64,000 nucleotides of DNA from Brachionus plicatilis (Eukaryota; Rotifera; Eurotatoria; Ploima; Brachionidae), in NCBI GenBank assembly GCA_010279815.1, contig QEOQ01000204.1, positions 1,055,561 to 1,119,560 on the forward strand, written 5' to 3'. The position numbers and the translations under genes are program-made. The notes beneath the pieces are model-generated. The model ran no database searches. It was not told the DNA's origin and was given only the letters and a program-made list of their open reading frames with translations. Below, piece by piece: positions 40,018 to 53,000 of the stretch (positions within the stretch are counted from its first letter, which is position 1; the number at the start of each line of letters is the position of its first letter).

Positions 40018-41567
40018 CTATTTTCTTCGAATATTTCTTGCTTTTTCTACAATTTCTTTTATCTCAACACTGTTCGGATAATTTTGCAAAATTTTTATAT
40101 TAGCCGAGAAATCGCCTTTAAGTAAGTGTTCTCTTTGAATGAGAATCATTGCACAGCAAACATGAATAAGCAAGTCAAGGGTTTCTTTATCCGCAAACAA
40201 CACGTCCCATAGCGATATGACCTCTTGGAAAAAAACTTATTTATTTATATTTTTAAATAATTGTCAAGTACCTGGTAATTTAAACTCTTGGGATAAAAGA
40301 AGCGTGATCCATCTGAAGGCGAAAAATTCCGGCTTCAAATTTTGCTTTTGTAAAATATTGAAAACTGATGGGTCATTTGAGCGGACTAGGTCGTACAACC
40401 GCTTCATATTAGCAGCTATTTATTTTAGATTTTTAACAAAAATAACAAAAATTTTTTTCCAAAAAATTACCAATTCCTATTTGAGTATTGTCTAAGACTA
40501 GTTCAAAATTTTCCCTTATTCCTTCCAGACCCATCAAATTATTAAAACAAAAAAAACAGTCAGCTTCAGCATTTCCTTTTAAAATTTAAAATAGAATTAC
40601 TATAAATTAAATTAAATTAAAATTTAATACGTCTCCATTCTATATCTGGATCATTAGCAAATATGTAATAAATTGGTCCCAATACCTCATTCATACCTTG
40701 AACATATGAACATCCTCGGTTCAACTTTGCATAGATAAACAAAATTCTCTCAATTATTTCCCAGTGAGCTTCCTGTCCATCCGGCAAATATGCATACTCG
40801 TCTTGTTCTTCTTTAGTTTTTTTAGAATTTGACTTGTAGTTTGTAAATCCAAGCCGATGTTTGCTCACTTCGTCGGCTTTTAGCTGGGTTTTAGCAACAC
40901 GCTTGCGCAAACTTTGGTAAATTTCAGCATCTTGTACATTTTTGATCTCTTCACAAGGAAATTCTGTAGGTTTTTGAAAAAAAAATAAATCTGGACACAG
41001 ACGACGAACGTCTTTGTCTATTTGGACCAGAACTTCATTGTCCTTGAAAAAGGAACTCCACTCACTCTCCGGATTCGAATTCAAAGGCTGTTGAAGTAAA
41101 TTTTTAACTATGTAATTGGAATAATATTAAATATTACATGGTCAATTTCACAATTTTCGTTTTCTTTATATCCTGGTCGTATTATCATGTCACGAACAAA
41201 ATTTCTGTATTCATTTCTAAAATAAATTGTTTGAATTTTTTATCTAATTTTTATTTCTAAAAAACCTTCTTTTATTTAAAATTTCGGTCCATTGTTTCCT
41301 ATCAGACGGCAAATAATTAAGTAAAATTTTCCAAATTACACTTCTCAATCCGCCCTCGTTTGGACAGCCTTGATAATTTAAATCAACAAAAATATTTATT
41401 AAATTAAATGAACTCACTCTGAGAACAAATTTCTCTGAGTCTTTTCAAATCGATTTGATCTTTATTGAGTAAACTTTTTACTTCTTCCAGTCTTAAAAAA
41501 TTATTTTAAAATAAATTTAGAGCATCATCTTTAAATATTTATTAAACCTTTCTTTGTATCTTTCCAT
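40018..41567 (-). CDS. TBC1D13: TBC1D13-type Rab GTPase-activating protein
   Basis: TBC proteins switch off Rab GTPases; TBC1D13 acts on Rab35 in endosomal/GLUT4 traffic. Exons on the minus strand: 41548-41567, 41418-41491, 41266-41368, 41138-41216, 40631-41087, 40471-40575, 40272-40415 and 40018-40223, giving 395 residues (human about 400). Orthology is shown by SWSSFFKDNEVLVQIDKDV-like text (EWSSFFKDNEVLVQIDKDVR), RLCPDLFFFQKPTEFPC, EAHWEIIERILFIYAKLN and KPEFFAFRWITLLLSQEF. The catalytic arginine finger is in QIDKDVRR, and the glutamine finger in YVQGMNE. The first coding exon is just 20 nt. Several donors (GTTTAA, GTTTTT) are weak but frames hold. Converges tail to tail with the Nudix gene. 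Confidence 0.95.
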
Positions 41568-43684
41568 TTTGGTGCTTTCTAAAATAGTTTTAGAAAAAAA
41601 AAATATTTAATTATCGTTTAAATGAGCATTTTGTTCGTAGCTTATCTAAAATTTAAAATAATTTATGAAGTCTAAGTATTAATTAAAAAATTGATTTTTT
41701 TAATTAGAAAAAAATAATTTAAAATTAAGCTAAAAATCATGTGACGTCTAATGCGATGCTTTATTTGCAATGAGATATTTAAATTCTTTATGATTCTTAG
41801 CAATTTGTTGAATATTTTATGATAACCCTGACGAAGAGAATTTTTTTGTCAAAAAGAAGATTTGTTGAATCTTGAAAAAAATAAAAATTTCTCAAAATTC
41901 AAATAAATTTAAATTAAGACAAAAAATTACACTCTTTTTGAAATATTGCAATAGCTATGAATCAAATGAGAAAAAATTAATTATTTAAAATCAGAGATTT
42001 TAAATTAAATTATTCTAAAGTTGTGAAAAAAGAACAACTTGAATGAGACCATTTTATGGATCAGTTAGAAGTAAGTGAAATGTTTTTAATTTTTTTTAGT
42101 ACTTCAAACAAGAATTATTTTGAATAAAAAATGAAATGTCTAAAATGATAAAAACAAATATTTTTATTTGGATCAATTTAAAAGTAATTAGTTAATATTT
42201 CCTAAGCTTTTAAGAATATCTGTTTCTCTTTAGATAGAGGCACAAATTTAATAAATTTTTTAATATTTTTAAAATAATTATATTTTTTTCAGAGTTCTAC
42301 ATTATTTATTTCCGTTCAGCTCAAAAGTGATTATATCTCAAAATTTAAAATATTTTTGCTATTAAAGCTTTTTTGATGTTAAGATCAAAAAAAATCAATA
42401 AATTTTTTTTACGATGCCTAATGCATTAAAATACAGAATAAATAAGAATTAAGTCGCTAAATTTAATTACGTCAAGTACATTCATTTAATCTATTTTTTA
42501 TTAAAACTATTTGAAGCTAAATCTTTTACAGTATCACTTGTTAATTTGTTTGTCAAAAATAAGAACCTTAAAGACAATTAAAATTATAGTGGTGGATGAT
42601 TAGGAAATTTTCAAGTTAGTTCTTGATAACAAAATTTTTTTTTTTAGTTTAATAATTGTAACAATAAATAGTTTTTTGGGACCGCGAAAACTTTCCAATG
42701 TTTTGTAATATTAGACTTTTTGTCAGAGAAAATAGGCTCAATAGATAAACTTAATGGGTAGCCATTACACAGTTGAATTTTTTTAAACTTCTTTTCCATG
42801 GATATTGTCTAGGCCACCAGCTTCATAAGATGTCCAACTTCAGGATCAAATACTGAAAGATGAGATGGCAAGCTTTAAATTTTTAAAATTTGTTTAACCA
42901 TTATCAATTTGAAAAAATAATTAAAACGATTTACTTAATGTTCTAGGAATGCAAAATTTTACAAAAATTGTATTTAAATATTTTCAAAATTTATTATGAG
43001 AGAAGATAAATTTTATTGAAATTCAAAAAAATCGAGGCTTGGATTGATTTTACGTAAATCATCGTAAAATGACGTTTGAAAAATTAGACTAATTTTTGGT
43101 ACAGAAATAGCATAAATTTTAAAATGCGTAAAATTGCTGAATTTAGGTAATTTCTACAATTAAAAAATATCGAATTCATTTTGATACGAAAAGAAAAATA
43201 TCTAAATTAATAACTTCCTAAGTTGAAAAATTAAAATATGAAGAATAACGAGAAAATATTTTTTACTGAATATTGATTTTTATTCTTCAATGGTTTTTTT
43301 TTCAAAACATTTCCTTTAAAAAATGTCAAAATATTGAGCTTTTTTTTTTTTTGCTGATAAAATTTCAAAAGAATTAAATGGAATTAAAACGTAAAATAAC
43401 TTTTAATCTGAAAAAGTTAATATCATAGTTGATATTGACTTTTGAAGTTTTCATAAAATTTCAAAAAAATTATTAAGATTTCGTAACATTTATTTTTAAA
43501 AAATTTCTTTATTAAATCTTTCTTTTCTTTTTGACTAAATCTTTTCGCCAAATTCTGAAATAAATTGAATTCAGCACTCTTGTATGAATTCAAATCCTTT
43601 GTAAGAAATTAAATTAAAATTGAACTAAAATTTTTGCATAAGGGTCAAATGTTACACAATTAAAGTCTGGAAATAAACCAAAAA
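41568..43684. other. Intergenic between divergent genes, AT-rich
   Basis: About 2.1 kb between the TBC1D13 start (minus) and the release-factor start (plus). No conserved peptide, RNA or repeat was recognised. The right-hand 100 bp should contain the release-factor 5' UTR. Confidence 0.5.
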
Positions 43685-44962
43685 ATGATTTTCCGTAGAA
43701 GCTTTTTGAGCTCAAAAGTTCTATTCTTATCGAAAAACGAACAAAAATTTTGTAAATTGTTCACAACAACACCAAAATCTGCTACAAATTTAAAATTTAA
43801 AAGAAACTACGTGAGCGAAATTAACCTGCTCGAAACTACCACAAAAAAAATAATAAATTGTTACGACGACTCTCACGATTACATCAAATCTCTAATTGAT
43901 GAAAGAAAAAAATTGACCGAGCTGTTAAACAACGACAAGGACTTTAACACAAATAAACTGGAGCTTTTCCAACACCTTAACTATTTAACCAATCTATCAA
44001 CTCTATATGACCAAGTCAACTCGAATACAAACGAATTTTTGGAACTACAAGAAATGCTAATCCAGGAAAATGACGAAATGGCAAAAATGATTCAAAACGA
44101 TTTAATTCGTTTGGATGACCAGATATTTGAGGACAAGAATAAAATTTTACAATCGCTTATTCCCAGAGAAAACGAGGATAAAGAGGATGCCATAATGGAA
44201 CTGAGCGCTGGTGTTGGTGGACAAGAATCGCGCATATTCTGCAGCGAACTATTCGAAATGTACAAATCCTATGCAAATATAAAAAACTGGTCCTTTAGCC
44301 CGGTAAAAATTGACACAGACATTACCGAATGGGGTGAGTTGATGAGACAAGCTAAGATAGAAATAAGTGGAATTTCTGTCTTTGAGTATTTAAAATTTGA
44401 ATCGGGGGTGCACAGGGTTCAGCGTGTGCCTAGGACAGAATCTAAAGGACGAATACATACATCAACAGTTGGTGTTGTAGTGAGCCCTAAACCAAGCGAA
44501 ATTAAAATTGAGCTTAACCCCAAAGAGCTGAAAATTGAGACCAAGACTTCAGGAGGGCCTGGTGGACAACATGCTAACAAGATCGAGAGTGCAGTCAGGA
44601 TTTTGCACATACCTAGCGGAATTGTGGTCTACAACGACGAAGAGCGCCAAATGCATCAGAATAAATCTAGAGCTCTTGAAAACCTAAAGCAAAAACTTTA
44701 CCAAAAAGCTTTTGAAGAGGAGCTTGATAAAAGACAAACAAATAGGAAAATGCAGATAGGTTCTTCATCGAGAAGCGAGAGAATAAGAACTTATAATTTC
44801 ATTCAAGATCGAATCACTGATCATCGGCTAGATGAGAATTTTGTTGGCATTCAGAGATTTTTAGCCGCAGAGACCCTTAATGATGTAATCGAAAGTCTCA
44901 AGGCTGAACAGCAAGTCGAATTAATTTATGAACTTGTCGAAAAATTTAATAAAAAATCTTAA
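43685..44962 (+). CDS. Mitochondrial peptide chain release factor 1 (mtRF1a/MTRF1L type)
   Basis: Class I release factor that reads UAA/UAG on the mitochondrial ribosome and hydrolyses peptidyl-tRNA. One exon, 425 residues. The first 40 residues (MIFRRSFLSSKVLFLSKNEQ and onward) are basic and form a mitochondrial leader. The bacterial RF1 framework is clear: AIMELSAGVGGQESRIF, then GVHRVQRVPRTESKGRIHTS. The codon-reading tripeptide is P249-R250-T251, close to PxT of RF1. The catalytic GGQ is at residues 293-295 in SGGPGGQHANKIESAVRI, where most RF1 proteins read GAGGQHVNTTDSA. The end has the DHR motif (DRITDHRLDENFVG). The normal-length decoding region argues against the vertebrate MTRF1 form with insertions. 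Confidence 0.94.
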   Translation: MIFRRSFLSSKVLFLSKNEQKFCKLFTTTPKSATNLKFKRNYVSEINLLETTTKKIINCYDDSHDYIKSLIDERKKLTELLNNDKDFNTNKLELFQHLNYLTNLSTLYDQVNSNTNEFLELQEMLIQENDEMAKMIQNDLIRLDDQIFEDKNKILQSLIPRENEDKEDAIMELSAGVGGQESRIFCSELFEMYKSYANIKNWSFSPVKIDTDITEWGELMRQAKIEISGISVFEYLKFESGVHRVQRVPRTESKGRIHTSTVGVVVSPKPSEIKIELNPKELKIETKTSGGPGGQHANKIESAVRILHIPSGIVVYNDEERQMHQNKSRALENLKQKLYQKAFEEELDKRQTNRKMQIGSSSRSERIRTYNFIQDRITDHRLDENFVGIQRFLAAETLNDVIESLKAEQQVELIYELVEKFNKKS

Positions 44963-47032
44963 AAATAATTTGATTAAACCTATTTTTTATTTAAGTAAAA
45001 TATCAAAATTAAATTATCTCGGTAAAGATCTGATTTTCATCAATTAGATTAGATTTTTAAATATTGATAACAGTGACATAAACTTAATCAAGGTTCTCTA
45101 AAATTGATGAAAAGTTTTAAAAGAAAGTTTTTTTTTTTTAATTTTGAATTTGAGTGCAAATAATATTTTCCCATGAAGGACCTTGCAGGACTTTTTGGTA
45201 GCAAAAAAGCACTTATTTTAAGGTTCTTAATCGTTCTTAATTTAATTATGCGAAAAAGAATTATTATATAACTGCAATTACAGGTTCGCCATACTCCAAA
45301 AGAAGTGAATAAGGAAAATAAATTTCTGGGTGGTCGTGTTTTTTTGAAACACATTGATTTACTTATAATTTTTAACTTCATCATAAGTGTATAGATTCAC
45401 ATCTCTTTTCTAAAACATTAGCTACTTTTTTAAACATTTCAATGTAAATTTTTGACTATATATCTTGAGACAGTTTTCTCAAGAGTAACTTATTGAACAA
45501 CCATTAATTAAATTTTTATGTAACTATCTATTATCTATAGTGGTAAATTTCTAAATTTTAAAATACAGTCATGGCCATTCACACAGTATTTTCCTGAAAG
45601 TTCAGAAATTTTCATGATTTTCATGATCAAGTCAAACATTGGAAATTTATTAAAAAAAATTAATTAGACTTAAAAAAAACAGTTAAAAAACAGTTTTTAA
45701 AGTGTGTTTCTCAGATTTAAAAATTAAATGTTATTAATTATTTTATAAAATTTTTAAAATATAGTGAGGTTCAATTTAATTTGTTGAAGGTCTGACTTTC
45801 CTCGGTCACGCAATCGTGAAGACTTTTCCCCTGTTTTCTACAGATTCCATAGTTTACTCTAATGTTTTTGAAATTTATTTTTCAATGCGAATTATTTTCA
45901 AGGATAATTTTATTATTTAGTAGCTAAGAGAACATTGAAGTGAACATTAGTAAAAATAATTTTGGAGAAGTTGAAAATCATAATACACTAACGAACTAAC
46001 GAAGTAAGGAAGTGATTGAGAAATAATTTAATGTTGTATGATTTATTGTGTTCTTGTAAAATTTATGTAAATACTCATTTTAAATCACTGCTGTATATTC
46101 ATAAATTAAAAAAAAATATTTTTATATTTATATATTTAAATAAATTAAAATTCGAATTGATACAATTTTCAACTTGTTCTAGAGACTAAATAAGTCCATA
46201 AGCGTTTAATGTCATTTTTTTAATGCCAAATTTATCAGTTTAATTAGTAATAGAAATTTTTGTTAATAATTAATACGGAATTTCTAAAAAATATTCATTC
46301 ACTTAAAATAAGAGGTAACTTTATTTTGTTGTATTATATATTTTGTTTTATTAATCTCCTTTTAGAAATTTTTAATCAAAAAATACAAAAATATTTTCAT
46401 AAAAAGAATAGAAAAATATGGCATTTGAAAATTTTTTTAATAATAGAGACATTAAAATGAAAAAAAATTATTTCTTTCAAAAAAAGATGCTTTTTCTTTT
46501 TTAAAAACATGTTACAACAGTAATTGAAAAATCCAATTAAAAAAATGAAAATTAAGTAATTAAAAATTATTTTTTTCCATTAAAAAGGGCCTATTCACAT
46601 TTGATTCAATTTTGAAACCATGAAAAATTTAATAATGTTAAAAATAAATAATGGATGAGCAAATAGTCTTATCGACAATGAGCACGGCTGTTAACTAAAA
46701 GATGAATACTAAATTATCTAATATTTAGCATGTTTTTTGCATTAGTTAGCATTTTGCAGAAATATTAATTCAAATACCATCCAAAAGTTATAATCAAAAT
46801 ACTATTTGATCTGATTTTTTTGATGATGCCAAATAAACCACTTATTTTAAATATTTTTTAAAATCATTACCAAAAATCTGAAATTTTATTAAATAATTAA
46901 AAAAAATAAGTTTAAATAAAACAAATTTTTAAGCTATTCTAATTTATTTTTAATTAAGAATAATATTAATGCAAACAAAATAAAAAAAACAAGGCTTATT
47001 TACAAACTAAAAATACGATCATTATGTACCAC
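44963..47032. other. Intergenic region with a fragment of a repeat family
   Basis: Two kilobases between the stop codons of the release factor and Mind bomb, which converge. It contains the repeat fragment at 46718-46830. Open frames at 45088-45384 and 46260-46460 are AT-rich and match nothing. Confidence 0.55.
46718..46830. repeat. Solo copy of the inner arm of the fold-back element in the Mind bomb intron
   Basis: This stretch matches 50411-50535 over its length: TCTAATATTnAGCATGTTTT, TTGCATTA-TTAGCATTTTGCAGA, CAAATACCAT-CAAAA-TTATAA and CTGATTTTTTTGAT, with scattered substitutions. It shows that the inner arm belongs to a dispersed family older than the nested element. Confidence 0.75.
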
Positions 47033-50000
47033 TTAAGTCTCATAAATTTTAATCCTTTTAACAATTTTTTCACGACAAATATGGCATGTCTTTAGTGGAA
47101 TGGAGCAAAGATTACACACAATATGGCCACATTGAAACGCAGTATCTAAAAAAAATGTAACACATTTCTTTAAACAATATTTTCATTTACCTTTCTTTCG
47201 TTCCATACAAATAGAACATGTTTGCGCCTCTTCTAAATATCTAATCTTATCTAATAATTCATTGAATTCATCTTTATTAGAATTTATTGAACTTCCATTT
47301 CCGTTTAGCTTCTCTTTAATAGGCACATTGCATTCAACACATTTTTTCATTCGAATGCTGCATTGAAGACAAACAATTTTGTGTTGACATGGCATAAATG
47401 TAACTGTTCGCGGTTCCTCATCACAAAGCTTGCAAATTTCTGCCACTAGTGTATCAGGCGTTCTAAATTTGTGATAGTTTATTTTTTTAACATTTAAATT
47501 TAACCAAATTACTCGAGAGCCAAAAAATTTTGTTGGATAAAAGCAACCATTTTTTGGTCAGTTAAATAATCCAACGGTGATATTTGATGTTTATTCTTGA
47601 CTATCTTGGCACCGTTTTGAATCAAATAAGTAGCTATTATTAATCTTATATTATTGCTAAATTCACTAGGCATGTTCTGGGCAATCTTAAATTGTCAACC
47701 AAATTTAAATACAAATAATTGGTTTTTAGCAATTACCATAAGCATGTTGTTACAGTCTTTTAGATCAGTGTCAGCATTGGTAAATTTAGTACTCGGATTG
47801 GGAATTTGTGCTGATGGATCTAAGTTTGCTAGTTTATCATTGAGAGCCAAATGCAAACAAGAGTCACCATCTTCATCAACTGCATTTACATTCGCTTCTT
47901 TTCATATTTTTTTAAAACTATTTATTTATTATAAAACTTAAAAGATACTTTTATCAACCAACAATTCAATTATTGAAGGATGAAGTTGGGCAACTGAAAG
48001 TAACAAAGGAGTTTGACGTCTATTGTTTAAAACTTCTTTGTCAGCACGACTTTCTATAAGACATTTGATCACTTCCTTATGACCATTCAAAGCAGCTAAG
48101 TGGAATGCAGAAAATCCATCATCCTTTTTTGTATCAACTAATTGAGGCGAATAAGAAATTAATTTTTCAACAGCTCTTAAAAAAATTCATAGGATTTTAT
48201 TAAAATTTATTATAAAGATAGAAAAGTACATATCGTTTCCTTTAAGACTAGCGTATTGTAAGATATTGAAACCACGTTTGTTTCTTAATGATAGATTGAT
48301 TGACGGCGTTGCCAGCAGCATGTCAATTATTATCTTACTCTCTTTAGTAATCTCTTTGCTAATTATATCATGCAGAGCAGTGTCTCCATACGAATCTTGG
48401 ATGTTGACATCACATTTATACTTTAAAAGTACTCGGACACAATTTATGTGCTGCTTGTTGACTGCGACATGCAGACCAGTGCAACCATTTTTGTTGATCG
48501 AATTTATGTTGGCATTTTTTTGAAGCAAAAGCTCGGTAATATCCGGCTGATTTCTAAGAAAATAATTAATCTGTTAAATAATTATCAACCTTTGTTTTTT
48601 AACATTGTGATTTTTTGAATTAATAACAGACTAACTGTAAATCCCTCCAAATTACCCCGGGATTCTGATGTATAAATAGCCATAAGCCCAGAACCTAAGA
48701 CTCGACTACAACTCCGTGTTTTTTTCAATTTCATTTTTGGTTTAAACCCTGAACTTATAAAGAACATTAAAATCAAACCTTAAAATAATCAAAAATAATT
48801 TCCATCAAACCTGAGTCTACTTTTTATTTATTTATCATATATTCTCATGGAATCAAAAAATTGAAAATAATAACGGTCATGGGCCCATACTATGTACCGT
48901 AAATATTTGTTTTTTTTAACGTCGCACTAAAAGCCCAATAATTTGGTTTTGGTGCCTCGAAAAATTTGAATTTTTCAAGCCTTAAGATAGCAAAGATGAA
49001 AATCTATAAAACTGGAGGTCAACCTAATGACTAAATTTTTAGTTTTGATTTTTTAGTAAGTCGAAAAAACTTTTTTTTTAAGGCACCAAAACCAAATTCT
49101 TGGGCTTTTAGTGTGACATTTAAAAATAAATATTTACGGTTTTCACATTTTAATCCATGCCAAAAATTGCTTTATAAGCGATTTTATTTTTCAATTTTTT
49201 TTATTATTTCAGATTTTTATTCAATTCTTGTATAATTTTATAAATCAAAAGACTTTAAGCAGAATCTAAAACTATATCTAACGTATTTTGTGTATAAGCT
49301 CACATAATAAAATAAACAATTTTTATGTTCTTCGGGGTATCTAAAAAATTTTATTAATCTAAAAAAAATCGAAAAAATATTTGAGAAAATACACAACCCC
49401 ATGAGGTAGTTTTCAAGGATTTACGGTTATTGGAAAGCTCAATAACTTTTTTTCTAAAATACCAAAATTGTTTCTTTATTAGCAAATAAGTTTGATACAA
49501 CCAAAAAATAGTTGAATTCAAAGGTTTTTATAAGTCAAAAAATATTTTAATTTTTGTTAGAAAGTCGGAATAAAAGTTTAATAAAAACATATAAAAATCA
49601 AAGTTGATTATTTTTTAAAATTATTTTTAAATTATTATGTTACTGAGCTAAGAGCACTTCCTCTTTAGTGTCGATTAAATGAATCTTTTAAGGATTTAAA
49701 ATTTTATAAGATCTAAGACAGAATCAATTTACCTACCGTAATGCCTTGCCCCCTAATGCGGCATTTATTTTCAGAATTCTGGATTTTAATGCATGCATTT
49801 AACCCACTTTTTTTTCCAGATACGCTGCGACTAAAAATGCTGCAGTTAATGTCAAAATTTTGGTAAAAATGCCGCATTAAATATGTAAAAAATAATAAAA
49901 ATATATTTTTCTATTTTTTCTAAATTTGAAACACAAAAAATGTTCTTCGGACATAATGCATGCATGTAAAGTTAAAATTTTGAGTTTTAATGCTAGTTTA

Positions 50001-53000
50001 TTAAATTCATTTTTAAAGCTTTTAAGTGTCCAATTTTTTTTTTATAATTTTTATAACTATTATCATAATTCTTACAATTATATTCAAAACTGCAGCATTC
50101 AAAATAAAAAAAAGATCATGCTAAAAATATAATTCATATAATTGTTTTTAAAAACAAATATTTTTTATACGGAAAATTTTAGGCATCTTGAAGTTTAGGA
50201 TCAAAAAAATCAGATCAAAAAGTAATTTTTTTATAATTTTTGAATGGTACTTGATTAAATCTCTCTGCAAAATGCTAAATAATGCAAAAAACACGCTGAA
50301 TATTAGAATAGGTTCTGCAAAAACTCTGCAATTAAATTGCGCAGTTGAATTAAATACTTTTTAATGACATGCATTTTCCTGCAAAATTGCAGAGTTTTTG
50401 CAGAGTCTTTTCTAATATTCAGCATGTTTTTTGCATTATTTAGCATTTTGCAGAGAGATTTAATCAAATACCATTCAAAAATTATAAAAAAATTACTTTT
50501 TCATCTGATTTTTTTGATCCTAAAATTCAAGATGTCAAATTTTATGCGATATTTATATTAAAATACCGTTTTTTATCAATTTAAATAAAATTTCGTGACG
50601 CATTAAAACTCAAAATTTTAAATTTACATGCATGCATTATGTCCGAAGAACATTTTTTGTGTTTCAAATTTAGAAAAAATAGAAAAATATATTTTTATTA
50701 TTTTTTACATATTTAATGCGGCATTTTTACCAAAATTTTGACATTAACTGCAGCATTTTTAGTCGCAGCGTATCTGGAAAAAAAAGTGGGTTAAATGCAT
50801 GCATTAAAATCCAGAATTCTGGTTTAAAGTGCAATGCATTAGGGGGCAAGGCATTACGGTATTTGAACTTTCGTTTCATTTGATTAGATTTTTAAGTTCA
50901 ACATCAACAATTTAACAAAATAATTTAATAATGTTTTAGGAATTTTAATTTTTAATGCTTATTTTAATAATTTTGGCCTTTATTCTAATTATTAAAAGAA
51001 CAATAACCCTTTAATTAAAAAAAAACTAAAAAAAAAAAAAAAATTTTCATGTTTTTAGAATTTATTTTTTGTCAGTGTGCGAAAAATATAGAAAGACATA
51101 ATGGAGAAAAAAAAATGGATAAGAGAAAAAAAATATCGAATAAACAAATAAAGTAAACTGGAATTATTGATATCACTTTAAATTCTGTTATTTCATAAAT
51201 ATGATTTAGAATAAAACTTGGTTCTGGATCAATAATTTCAAAATTTTAATTTCAATATTTTGAAAGTTTTGGGCGCCTGATAGTAATTCTGTGAATATTT
51301 TTTTTACTTATTTTGGTCGTAAAGAAATATTTAGTGATAATTATTGTTTAAAAAAAATTGTGTTCATTTTAAGCATAAATGAGGAAAATAAGATAATAAA
51401 ATTTTTAAAGTTAATCAAAGTCTACATTTTTTTTAATGCATTTAGTCCATTCTATGTTATGTCTTTCAATATTTTCAAAAAATTTTACATTTTCGCTTTT
51501 TACTTTTCAAAAAATTATTTAAAATTTTTATTTTTTAGGCTAAAATATTTGTCTTTTTTAAAAAACTGTAATTTTGGATAGTTTAATTGAAAAAACTTTT
51601 AAAATAAATGAAACAAACCAAACGCTTGTTGTTTGTTATTTGTCCTTTAAATTTTTGTATGAATCATATGTTAAGATATAGCATTTAGGATGTATAAATT
51701 ATTCAACTTAACTTTTGCATTTTTGTAAATTATCCTATTTTGTAAAACCTATCACGTACCTTAATTAGTCTAAAGTTAACTTTTTTATTTTAATTGTGAT
51801 TTTTATTTTATTTTGACGTTTTAGTTTATTAACTTTTTGTGAGCCAAAGCTTCATACAGATTTACAAATAATTAATTAATAAATAAATAAAAGTTCGAAA
51901 TCCTCATCAAATTTTAAACAAAAATATTTACTTAATTAAAATTAAAAAAATCGAAACCAAAAAAGAAAAAAAAAAAATTTTTTAATTATCTTTTTCAAAA
52001 TAAAATATCTTTTAATGAATATTTTATGAATATTTTTAAACGACGCACTAAAATTCCAGGAACTTAGTTTCGGTACTTAAAAAAAAATTAAGTTTCCAAG
52101 GCTAAACATAGTAAAGATAAAAATCTATGATCACGGAAGCAGATAAATGCCAAAATTTTCAATTGATATCAAGTCAAAAAAAAATTTTTTTAGGCGACAA
52201 AATCCAGTTCCAAAGCTTTTAGTGTGGCGTTAAAAAATAAATTACGACAGAATCTTAAATTGTCTTGTTAATCTTATTTTCCAAAAATTGTTTTTTAAAA
52301 ATTATTTAAACAATATTGAAAAATATTTGTCTTAGTCAAGTTTACTATCAAATATTAGATTTTCCACGAAGAGAAATTTAAAAAAAGTTTCAAAAAATGT
52401 TGGCGATTTAAAAGTTATTTTTTTAAATTAAAATTATTTATTTGACCTAATACTCTGGTATTTTTTCCTTAAATTAAAATTGCCTCTCATGTTCTAGAGA
52501 CGTGATTTTTATAAATGTAAATAATTTATTATTAGAATCCAGTCAATTCTTTGATTTTTTTTAATTAAAAATACATTACCCAAAACATGAAAAATGAAGA
52601 GCAGTGTCTCCTTCTGAGTCTACGACTTCTAAATTTGCTTTGGATTGTATCAAAAACTTTACAATATCAACATGGCCTTGATGAGAGCTAACTTGAATAG
52701 CTGTTTTGCAAGAACTTTTTTGGTCAATAAGCTTTAAAAATAATAAATAAATTAAACTTCATCAATAATTTTGATGAGAAACTTACATTTGGATTTTTTG
52801 TAATTATGTCTTTAACTGCTTGAAGATTTCCATGAGCCGCCTCTCGTACAAGCTGATCAATACTTTCAGGGTTAAAAATTTTCGTGTTATCATCAGTCAT
52901 GTCTTTAAGTTGACTTTCTATTTGAACTAAAAATAAATTAAATTAATTTAAACAAAAAATATTTGTAGTTTTAAACTACGCCTTAAGGTAGCTTCTTCCA

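Larger units (their letters stand above)
48554..52579 (-). other. 4-kb Mind bomb intron built from transposons
   Basis: The intron falls inside the ankyrin region, between exon 10 (donor at GG/GTAATG, 52579-52578) and exon 11 (acceptor TTCTTAG, ending 48554). It contains two copies of a 240-bp inverted-repeat family (48897-49139 and about 52027-52250) and a 1.1-kb nested element (49736-50859). About 1.2 kb (50860-52026) has no recognisable feature apart from poly-A. Confidence 0.85.

Noticed and set aside
45088..45384. 98-codon minus-strand open frame
   Set aside because: Low-complexity, Lys/Leu/Phe-rich translation with no motif; expected by chance in AT-rich DNA.
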